Part shown: piece by piece, positions 6,971-13,885 of the stretch
Layout: every line of letters begins with the position of its first letter
Numbering within the stretch: position 1 is the stretch's first letter
Source: Planctomycetota bacterium
GTDB lineage: Bacteria > Planctomycetota > Phycisphaerae > WQYP01 > JAJZKY01
DNA length: 23,861 bases
NCBI GenBank assembly: GCA_021803885.1
Contig: JAJZKY010000005.1
Location: 1 to 23,861, forward strand
Direction of reading: 5' to 3'
Translations under genes and position numbers: made by a program
Notes under the pieces: generated by a model
What the model was told of the DNA's origin: nothing
The model's input: only the letters and a program-made list of their open reading frames with translations
Database searches by the model: none

Positions 6971-6995
6971 GTGAAATGCCGCGATTGATTGAAGA

Positions 6996-8594
6996 TTAAG
7001 CAGCCGCTTTCCTGCCCGGCTTCGGCTGCGGTTTGGGCGCGGATTTCTTGATTGATTTGGACTTCTCCTTTGCCACGAATTCCTGCCTAACCTGCGCGGA
7101 GACGGCGTCCACGTCCACCTTGTAGACCTGTGCGGCATCGCGGAGAATCTTCGCCGCGTCGGTCTGGTTGTGCATGGACAGGAGAATAACCGTCTCTACC
7201 AAGATGCGGCCCAACTTGCTTTCCTCAGCCTTGGGCAGAAAAGCGGCCAGCAGTTTCGCTGGGGCCGCGTCGTCTTTGGGCTTGCCGATGCCGTGCTGCC
7301 GGATGAGAACCGACAGGCGCCGCTCGTCCAGCATCGCCGTGAGCCGCTCGGTTAGAAATAGCAGGTCCCGCTTCATCAGGCGAACGGGAACTGCATCGCG
7401 GATGGCTTTGAGCACGCGCATTCCGGTAGCCTGCGCCATAGCCTCTTCGCGGCGGCGTTTCTCCTGCTCGGCCTTGAATGCAGCGTCGGCGTGGTTGCGC
7501 TGATTTTGCCGCTTCGGATGATGGACCGGGCAATCGGGATTTGTGCACACCCGCTTGGTTTCGCCCTTTTCCGTGCCTTCCATGACGATTGCCTCGGTTG
7601 TGTACTTGCAAGTCTTGTATTCCGGCCAGTCCCGCTCATTTTTGCTCTTCGGCTTGTCCTGCCGGATTTCGACATACTTGTTGCGCGGAATGACCGGGCT
7701 GCCTTCGGCCGGTTTGCCGTAGGCGGTGCTGATCTGTACGAGGTTGGGCTTGGCGGCAACAGTGTGCTTTACATGCGCGTCGATTTTCGCCGCGTAGCAT
7801 TTCGGATCGCTACACGAATCGGGCTGGCTGGCTCCAATCTCGGCAAAGAGCAGGGTGTTATGGCCGGTGCGCTTGGGACAGTCAACGCAGGAACCGGCTT
7901 CGGGCACAAGCTGCGCGTCTTCTTTCGAGAAGGGGGCGGTGGCAAGCTCCAGCAGAATGTTGTGCTCAATCCACTGTTGGAGATGGCGAACTGGGAGCAG
8001 AATGCGCTTGGGCTTGCTGCCGTTCGAGTATGATTCCTGATAGCACGCGGCGAGTGCTTCCTCCTGCTGCTTTGGCTGCAACTTTGCCAGCAAGAGCGCG
8101 TGCCCTGCGCCGATTTCGTCTTTGGCGAAGGCTTCGGTGACTGCCGGCGCAAGCTGTGCAAGGCGGGCGCGGGAAGCAACGTATGCCGGCGACTTGCCAC
8201 ACTTGGCCGCGATCTGCTCCACGGTGTAGTCAAGGTGCAAGAGGGAGACGTAGCCGGTTGCCTCGTCTAGCGGGTGAACGTCGCGCCGTTGCAAGTTTTC
8301 AACGATGCTGGTTTCGAGTGCCTGCGCATCGGTGAGTTCCACAATACGGACGGGAACGGAATCGAGTCCGGCGAGTTGCGCCGCGCGGTAACGGCGCGCC
8401 CCGGCTACAATCTCGTAACTGTTGTCCTTGTGCCGAACCAAGAGCGGCGAAAGCACGCCCTGGCTGCGGATCGATTCTGCCAGTTCGTTGAGGGCCGCTT
8501 CATCAAACGTGCGACGCGGGTTGGATGCCGATTCGGTAAGACTGAGGATCGGCAGGTCACGATATTCGGATTGAGTTTCAACTGCGGTGGTCAT
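6996..8594 (-). CDS. ParB-like protein with two Cys clusters (mobile-element type)
   Basis: This 532-aa protein starts with a ParB/Sulfiredoxin domain: NPRRTFDEAALNELAESI (25-42), EIVAGARRYRAA (61-72), VENLQRRDVHPLDEA (98-112). A KorB/Spo0J-type helix-turn-helix follows (YTVEQIAAKCGKSPAYVASR, about 123-142). Then come two Cys clusters that could bind zinc: C236/C239 with C261/C266, and C329, C350, C355 with H358-H359. A Lys/Pro-rich tail ends the protein. The ATG at 8594 has a strong SD (AGGAGA); a longer frame to 8645 is unsupported. No ParA lies in the window. ParB-like proteins with this Cys insert occur on integrative elements and plasmids, where they may act in maintenance or gene control rather than classical partition. 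It follows ardC in one operon. Confidence 0.9.
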   Translation of the reverse strand: MTTAVETQSEYRDLPILSLTESASNPRRTFDEAALNELAESIRSQGVLSPLLVRHKDNSYEIVAGARRYRAAQLAGLDSVPVRIVELTDAQALETSIVENLQRRDVHPLDEATGYVSLLHLDYTVEQIAAKCGKSPAYVASRARLAQLAPAVTEAFAKDEIGAGHALLLAKLQPKQQEEALAACYQESYSNGSKPKRILLPVRHLQQWIEHNILLELATAPFSKEDAQLVPEAGSCVDCPKRTGHNTLLFAEIGASQPDSCSDPKCYAAKIDAHVKHTVAAKPNLVQISTAYGKPAEGSPVIPRNKYVEIRQDKPKSKNERDWPEYKTCKYTTEAIVMEGTEKGETKRVCTNPDCPVHHPKRQNQRNHADAAFKAEQEKRRREEAMAQATGMRVLKAIRDAVPVRLMKRDLLFLTERLTAMLDERRLSVLIRQHGIGKPKDDAAPAKLLAAFLPKAEESKLGRILVETVILLSMHNQTDAAKILRDAAQVYKVDVDAVSAQVRQEFVAKEKSKSIKKSAPKPQPKPGRKAAA

Positions 8595-8633
8595 TTCGGA
8601 ATCTCCTATTCGGGTTGTCGAGCGTGAACGGGA

Positions 8634-8662
8634 GAGCGGGCACACTCTGAGCGCACCCGCTC
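8634..8662 (-). promoter_or_regulatory. Inverted repeat between ardC and the ParB-like gene
   Basis: GAGCGGG (8634-8640) pairs perfectly with CCCGCTC (8656-8662) across 15 nt, in the 80-bp gap between the ardC stop and the ParB-like start. No T-run follows on either strand, so an operator or a ParB binding site is more likely than a terminator. It could also be an mRNA hairpin adjusting expression of the second gene. The function is inference. Confidence 0.45.
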
Positions 8663-8674
8663 AAAACTTGGGGC

Positions 8675-9667
8675 CTAGCTGGCCGCTGCGAACTGTTCCG
8701 CTGGTGCCGCCTCCTCCGGGCGGATGGCCCGGAGGATGGTGGAGGCGGTGCGCTGGATGACTTCAAGGCTTTCGGCCAAAAGCGTTGCGTTGCCCGCGTA
8801 CATCTGGATGTAGTCGCTCGAAGCGTTACCCATCTCCAAGCCAGCGGCCTGGCCCACGATGAAAGCCACTGCTTCGGCTTCGGTTTCGCGGACGGTCTGC
8901 GTCGTCATGGTGCGGCGCTCGGCCTTGTGCAATAGCTCGTGTGCCGTCTCGTGAACCAAGCTGACGAATTCCTCGGCCTTCGACTGCCCCGGTAGCAGAG
9001 CAATCTTGCCGCCGTAGCTGACGCCAAGAGCGGGGGCGATCTTCTCGTTGAATTCGAGCGCGATGTTTTGCTGCGCGAGGAAATCGATTAGCCTGTCGCG
9101 GTTCTCGCCCACTTCGCCGCTGATGCTGTGCTCAAATTCGGGCAGGTCCGCGCCTTCGGTTTGCGCCACATCGAACACGTACACTGCGCGGAAACCGATT
9201 AAGACAGTCTGAGGTTTGCTTTCGGGTTCTTGTTCCGAGTCGCCATCGCCGTGCTTTCTGCGCCGATAACCCGTCATGGGAGCGAGAATCTGGATGCCCT
9301 TTTCGCCCTTCTTCACAAAACGGCCCATTTCGTTCCATGTGCGGATGCCCGCCACGCGCGTGGCTGTCGGGCGCTGTCTGGCGATCTGCAAAATGTTCCC
9401 AAAGGAATAGGAGTGGAACCGGGCCATTGCATTCAGGTAGGCGGTAAGGGTTTCGCTCTTGCCTGCTTCAAGCTGCTGGATGAGGTAATCCACGGCCTGC
9501 TTGATGAGCACTTGCGTGGGGTTGTCGCGCTGCGTGGTGCGCTGCTGGTAGGGGGAATCGCTGCGGCTTCGCTGCGCCGCATTTTTTCTGTGCGGCGCGG
9601 CGTTGCGGCTGCGGGTTGCGCTGTTGCTGACGTTGGCTGCCGTGGTTGCTGCGATGGGGAATGGCAT
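8675..9667 (-). CDS. ardC: ArdC-family antirestriction protein
   Basis: This 330-aa protein has a low-complexity N-terminus (1-50), then the ArdC ssDNA-binding domain (DUF1738): IKQAVDYLIQQLEAG (55-69), RFHSYSFGNILQIARQRP (83-100), AGIRTWNEMGRFVKKGEKGIQIL (106-128). A zincin-like metallopeptidase domain follows with HETAH at 239-243 and a probable third ligand within ETEAEAVAF (261-269). ArdC proteins coat single-stranded DNA entering the recipient and shield it from restriction and other nucleases. The ATG at 9667 was chosen for its SD (GAGGAG, 7 nt upstream); the frame opens to 9859 but that extension crosses the palindrome and looks non-coding. It leads an operon with the ParB-like gene, a typical transfer/establishment set, and stands opposite the restriction genes in the same window. 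Confidence 0.93.
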   Translation of the reverse strand: MPFPIAATTAANVSNSATRSRNAAPHRKNAAQRSRSDSPYQQRTTQRDNPTQVLIKQAVDYLIQQLEAGKSETLTAYLNAMARFHSYSFGNILQIARQRPTATRVAGIRTWNEMGRFVKKGEKGIQILAPMTGYRRRKHGDGDSEQEPESKPQTVLIGFRAVYVFDVAQTEGADLPEFEHSISGEVGENRDRLIDFLAQQNIALEFNEKIAPALGVSYGGKIALLPGQSKAEEFVSLVHETAHELLHKAERRTMTTQTVRETEAEAVAFIVGQAAGLEMGNASSDYIQMYAGNATLLAESLEVIQRTASTILRAIRPEEAAPAEQFAAAS

Positions 9668-9730
9668 ATCGATGCTCCTCTGTTGCCCGTTGTGGGGCGA
9701 ATTGGCGTCCGAAACGGAAGAGCACCCCAA

Positions 9731-9912
9731 CCAAATTTTTTCGTTGAGTGCTCCCGCTTCATGGCTCTGCAACGGACGGAGGCGGGAAGGTTCGGTCAAG
9801 GGCGCCGTTCTGTGGCGTTCATCGCAGCGCAGTGGAGACCCTTGACGGGTTCTTCCCACCTCGGCTAGACCGTTGCCTGAAGCGGGAGCGCTCAGACGAA
9901 CGAAGAAATTGG
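9731..9912. repeat. Long imperfect palindrome (~182 bp) upstream of ardC
   Basis: The two halves of this stretch are diverged inverted copies. Matching blocks, left with right, are: 9745-9761 with 9878-9894 (one mismatch in 17), 9769-9775 with 9870-9876 (perfect), 9779-9789 with 9852-9862 (10 of 11), and 9795-9802 with 9839-9846 (perfect). The outer CCAAATTTTTTCG and its partner also match loosely. A further small hairpin (CGCC/GGCG, 9803-9816) sits in the centre. Candidates are a MITE-like element, a replication or transfer origin, or a structured control region of the ardC-parB operon. Apart from this palindrome I see no gene in 9668-10081. Confidence 0.75.
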
Positions 9913-10081
9913 GCGACTTCAGATGTTGCTATATGCCAGTGAGAAGACGGCGGTTACTGACAAAGCCCAAATCTCTTTATTGAACGTGCATGCTCCGCCA
10001 TTCTTTGGTCTGGCGTGGTATACCGTTACCAGATGATTAGGTACAACGGCCAAGGATGTAGTTCGGCGAAAGGCTGATCAT

Positions 10082-10618
10082 ATGGCGGATCCGATCATTT
10101 TTTGTCCGAAATGCAAAACGGAGATTAGGTTGACCGAACAGCTCGGTGCTCCCCTGATCGAACCCACCCGTAAGGATTACGAGCAGCGCTTAGCTGAGAA
10201 GGAATTGGAATATAGTCAACAGGACGCGTCGCTTCGCCAGCGCGAGAGAGATCTTCAGAATGCGCAGCAAACGTTGGATGACCAAGTGGCTGAAAGAATG
10301 CGTCAAGAGCGTTTGATAATTGTCGAAAAGGAATCGCGAAAGGCGAAGCTTGGTGTCGCTGCCGATCTTGAACGGAAGGCAAACGAAATCGCTGAACTCC
10401 ACGAAACCCTAAGACAACGGGACCACAAGTTGGGAGAAGCGCAGAAAGTGCAGGCGGATTTCATGCGCAAGCGGCGCGATTTGGAGAATCAGAAGCGCGA
10501 GCTTGACCTAACAGTTGAAAGACGGGTCGCGGGCCGCACGATCTTCACTTTATTTGCCGCGAGTTTTGTCGCGACAGCATATCTTCCAGAAACTCGGACG
10601 CGGGTTCGGTACTCGTGA
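10082..10618 (+). pseudogene. Truncated DUF2130 gene (N-terminal third only)
   Basis: The first ~149 residues match the start of DUF2130 proteins: a zinc-ribbon-like beginning FCPKCKTEIRLTE with C8 and C11, then a long coiled coil ending KLGEAQKVQADF, RRDLENQKRELDLTVERRV (about 116-149). Full family members are about 400 aa or more and continue with a conserved domain rich in QGSQQLQGE-like and WESKRTK-like motifs, which is absent here and nowhere else in the window. From about 10529 on, the frame reads 29 unrelated residues antisense to the end of the helicase gene. An AAAGG SD precedes the ATG, so a shortened protein could still be made. The break marks the edge of the inserted defence block. 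Confidence 0.8.
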
Positions 10619-12638
10619 CCAGCAAATGATCGCGGGCGCGTGTGCAGGCGACATAGAGAAGATGCCGCTCCGTGTTGTAGACATCTTCGAGGTCCGATTC
10701 GTCTGCTACCGCGTCGATCCGTTTCTGGAGCGGAATTACCTCGTCATCACAGGCCATCACGCCGACGGCGCGGAATTCCAGCCCTTTGGCTAGGTGCATT
10801 GTACTGACGGAGACCAAACCGGGCGCAATTTCCACGTGATCGTCAAGTACCTTGAAATTCAGCCCCGCCTTCTCTGCCGCCGCTTTGGGCCGGTCGAGCT
10901 GAGCGGCGGAGCGGACGAACAGCGCGATCTCGTGAGGCTGCAACCCTGCGCCGATGAGGGCGCATAACCACTGGTGGGCAGTCTCAATTTCGACGTTGGT
11001 TGATGGGCACGCGGCAATCTTGGGCGCCGGGCCGTTGAACAGCGAGATCGTACCCTTGCGCTCTTCAATGTTGCCGTCTACGTCGGCAATTTGCGGATCA
11101 AGCAAACGATCCGCCTGGAACCGGATCTGGTGCGAGGTCCGGTAGTTGATCTTTAGCGTGGTCGAGCGCCCGCGCACATCCACGCCCGCGGCCTTCCATG
11201 AGAATGGCTGCTGGAAGATGCGTTGCCCGAGGTCGCCGGCAAAGAAGAGGCCATTCGCCCTACGCGCCGAGATGGCCGCCAGAAAGCGAATCTGTGCGAT
11301 GCTGGTGTCCTGGGCCTCGTCCACCACGGCGAATTCAAACGGGAGCGCCTCACCATTGGCGTAATGACGGGCCAGGACGTTGAACATGCCGGAAGCGGTG
11401 ACGAGTCCCTGCTCTCGCAACCCGGAGCGCACGATCTCGAAGATAGACCAGAGAAGTTTCCGCTGATCTTCTCTCAGCCGAGTCTTTCTGCCGAGACGGT
11501 TCACATCCCGGTACTCTTCCCATGCATCCAGTTGCCAGCCATCGACCACCTGCTCCCATTCGGTGGCCAGAAAGCGAAGCGAGAACTTGTGCTCGCCGAT
11601 CTCGCTGGAAGCTTGCCGGATCAGTTCCGCGATCTGGGCAGCGGTTGCAATTCGCAGTTTTCCGATGTTCAGTTCGTAGAGCCGGCGGCCGATGGCGTCC
11701 ATCGAGTACACTTCGATGCGCTCACCCAAACGGGGCTCGCCGGTGAGGAGCAGACGTAACTTTGCCCGCAGTGCATTTGCCAGCGGTTCGGAAAAGGTCG
11801 TGAGCAACACGCGGGCTTGCGGATTAGAGCGGGCCAGATGCGCTGCGCGGTGCAGCGCAACGATGGTCTTGCCGGTGCCCGCCGCGCCGGAAACACGGGC
11901 TGGCCCATTGAAGTTTTTCTGGACCAGCTTGCGCTGCTCGGGATGGAGAAAGACTGCCCAGCGCTCCCACGGGTAATCGAGGGCCAGGGCAAGCTCCTCG
12001 ATGTTCTTCATAATGCGGAAGCGGCGCATGGCGTCGGGGTGCTCGAAAGGATCGCCTCCTGGAGCGAGAGGCTCGGGCTTCGGCGGGCGAATGCCCGTGG
12101 CCAGATTCAGCAGCGCTTCGGCGGCCTCAGCGGGCAGGTGGCCGGCGATTTCGAGCAGACTGTCTTCCGTAGCATTCAAGACTTCAGGCACCCATTCCGG
12201 CGGCACACCATATGCAAGCAGCGTCCCTTCCGAAATGTTATGAAAGACTCGGGGTTTGGGCGCAGGCTGTTTCTTCTCTACGTGCTTCGGAACCGCGATT
12301 TCCTGTACACGTTCCCGAACTTCGACCAACTGCGCCGCGCCGGTTTTCGGATGTGTTTCCAGCCGGCGTCGCTTGGCCCACTGGTATGCCTCGTCATGGT
12401 GATTCACGTAGCACAGTAGAAGGCTTGTGCCTGTGCGGTGAACGATGATTCGAAGATCGCGGCTAACGCGGATAGACCAGAAGTTCGGGTCTTTGGCCTT
12501 TTCCAGTTTGTGGAATTGCAGGCTGGGATGAGCGGGATTCAGTTGCAGATCAAATGCAGCAGTCTTGGCGATCTTTTGCTCCTCGCCAGTTAGGCGCCCC
12601 AGGCTGTCTGTGAATGTGTCTGCGATCCGATACTCCAT
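10545..12638 (-). CDS. RelE-like domain fused to UvrD-type helicase
   Basis: In this 697-aa protein residues 1-95 look like a RelE/ParE toxin fold (LTGEEQKIAKTAAFDL; LQFHKLEKAKDPNFWSIRVSRDLRIIVHR; LLLCYVNHHDEAYQWAKRR). A linker leads into a superfamily 1 helicase. Its motifs are GAAGTGKT (251-258, Walker A), VVDEAQD (438-444, Walker B), GDLGQRIFQ (468-476), INYRTS (497-502), STMHLAKGLEF (612-622) and YVACTRARDHLLV (662-674). It should be an ATP-driven DNA helicase or translocase; what the RelE-like part does (RNA contact, ribosome targeting, or pure structure) is unknown. The start is 4 bp after the stop of the DUF3883 gene and its SD (GAGGTGA) overlaps that stop codon, so translation is coupled. 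It is the last gene of the restriction operon. Confidence 0.88.
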   Translation of the reverse strand: MEYRIADTFTDSLGRLTGEEQKIAKTAAFDLQLNPAHPSLQFHKLEKAKDPNFWSIRVSRDLRIIVHRTGTSLLLCYVNHHDEAYQWAKRRRLETHPKTGAAQLVEVRERVQEIAVPKHVEKKQPAPKPRVFHNISEGTLLAYGVPPEWVPEVLNATEDSLLEIAGHLPAEAAEALLNLATGIRPPKPEPLAPGGDPFEHPDAMRRFRIMKNIEELALALDYPWERWAVFLHPEQRKLVQKNFNGPARVSGAAGTGKTIVALHRAAHLARSNPQARVLLTTFSEPLANALRAKLRLLLTGEPRLGERIEVYSMDAIGRRLYELNIGKLRIATAAQIAELIRQASSEIGEHKFSLRFLATEWEQVVDGWQLDAWEEYRDVNRLGRKTRLREDQRKLLWSIFEIVRSGLREQGLVTASGMFNVLARHYANGEALPFEFAVVDEAQDTSIAQIRFLAAISARRANGLFFAGDLGQRIFQQPFSWKAAGVDVRGRSTTLKINYRTSHQIRFQADRLLDPQIADVDGNIEERKGTISLFNGPAPKIAACPSTNVEIETAHQWLCALIGAGLQPHEIALFVRSAAQLDRPKAAAEKAGLNFKVLDDHVEIAPGLVSVSTMHLAKGLEFRAVGVMACDDEVIPLQKRIDAVADESDLEDVYNTERHLLYVACTRARDHLLVTSTEPASEFLEDMLSRQNSRQIK

Positions 12639-12642
12639 CCAT

Positions 12643-13815
12643 TCACCTCAAAGTGATCCGCCATCCCGACGCAGTCTTCTGGATCATCCCCCCGTCTTCT
12701 AATCGCCGCAGGTCTCTATAACGCGATACTCTGGGATTTGACGTTACGTAAGCAACCCGATAAATGAAGTATCGGTTTCCGAGCCGACATGCGGTTTGCC
12801 ATTCGTTGTTGCTCATCTCAAAGAGCATCTGATTCCCAATGGTCGACTTGACCTCAATGAATCGCTTCGTGCCGTCGATCTCGAAGGAGACAATGTCATA
12901 TCCCTCGCCAACTGATTCGCGACTAATCCATCGAATTCGTTCTGCCAACTCTGGTAAGCCTGCACGTTTCAGTCTCCGTCGCTCTAAGTCCAAAACAAGC
13001 TCTTCCCCGAGAGTTCCATTTGCCTCCATGACGCGCTTGATTGCAATGAACTCTTCTGGCGTAATCTTTCTAGCCTTTCGCGCCCTCTTTGGAAAATCAC
13101 CGGTTTCAATGGTCGCAATGGTGTCTTCATTCACCCTATATTCGCGAAGATCTCGCGAATTAGCCGGCCCGGCCAAAATGAGGACGTCGCCGCTTGCCTT
13201 GGATCGCGCAATCGGACCTGCCGTCCTGTGACGACCTCGCCTAGCTTTTCCTGAGTATTCACCGTCGCCCACGTATGATCCAGAGTGAATATTCTCTCGA
13301 TTGAACAGATACTCAGCCAATCGATCAGGCGCGAAAAAGGCGTGGAATTCGAATCCACTTCGAAAAAGATGAGTCATCGCTTTCCTTTGCAGAATGGTTA
13401 TCGCTCCTTCATGCGCGGAATGCAGGCCCTCAATGTCGAAAAAACTCGACGCGTTACCGGTTGGGCCTCCATGATTGATTCGTTCCGAATCTACGCCTAC
13501 GAATAAGTCCTGCTCTGTCTCGTATCCCAGAACAATGTCGGGATATGAACGCGCCTTCGCAAGCCCCTTCTGGTACGTTGATGTGATTTCGATGCGGCGC
13601 TCTTCTGGTCTGCTTCTGCCTGACTCAGTAACCTTGTACACGAAGAGGCGGAATCGGAGATCCTGTCGATTAGTCTTGAGCATGAGTTTCTGCCCGTTTC
13701 GAATGAGGCGTCCGTTGGCTGGCACATGTTGTATGGTCCATCCTGATTTAACAAGTGAATCTACAACGTGCATGAGATGACTCTTGGCTGGTGCACTCAA
13801 AGAGATCTGTTCCAC
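12643..13815 (-). CDS. DUF3883 nuclease-like protein of the restriction operon
   Basis: The C-terminal third of this 390-aa protein is a DUF3883 domain: GEGYDIVSFEIDGTKRFIEVKST (about 304-325) followed by EMSNNEWQTACRLGNRYFIYRVAYV. The D...E...EVK pattern fits the PD-(D/E)xK nuclease fold, known from restriction-associated proteins. The N-terminal half contains RRIEITSTYQ, PDIVLGYE and FVGVDSERI, perhaps a recognition domain, which I cannot assign. GTG at 13815 is preferred because AAAGGA stands 6 nt before it; an ATG at 13848 would add 11 basic residues but has no suitably spaced SD. It lies 70 bp after mod and 4 bp before the helicase gene. Its role may be to cut or sense DNA together with that helicase; this is inference from operon structure. 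Confidence 0.82.
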   Translation of the reverse strand: MEQISLSAPAKSHLMHVVDSLVKSGWTIQHVPANGRLIRNGQKLMLKTNRQDLRFRLFVYKVTESGRSRPEERRIEITSTYQKGLAKARSYPDIVLGYETEQDLFVGVDSERINHGGPTGNASSFFDIEGLHSAHEGAITILQRKAMTHLFRSGFEFHAFFAPDRLAEYLFNRENIHSGSYVGDGEYSGKARRGRHRTAGPIARSKASGDVLILAGPANSRDLREYRVNEDTIATIETGDFPKRARKARKITPEEFIAIKRVMEANGTLGEELVLDLERRRLKRAGLPELAERIRWISRESVGEGYDIVSFEIDGTKRFIEVKSTIGNQMLFEMSNNEWQTACRLGNRYFIYRVAYVTSNPRVSRYRDLRRLEDGGMIQKTASGWRITLR

Positions 13816-13885
13816 GTGCTTTCCTTTCAAGCTGCGGCGGTGAGGCATCGTTTCGGTTCATACTCCGGCGTTTGGTCTAGTCTGA

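Noticed and set aside
9668..9859. N-terminal extension of ardC to the GTG at 9859
   Set aside because: The extension crosses the palindrome and has no SD at its start, while the ATG at 9667 has a good SD and fits the usual ArdC length.
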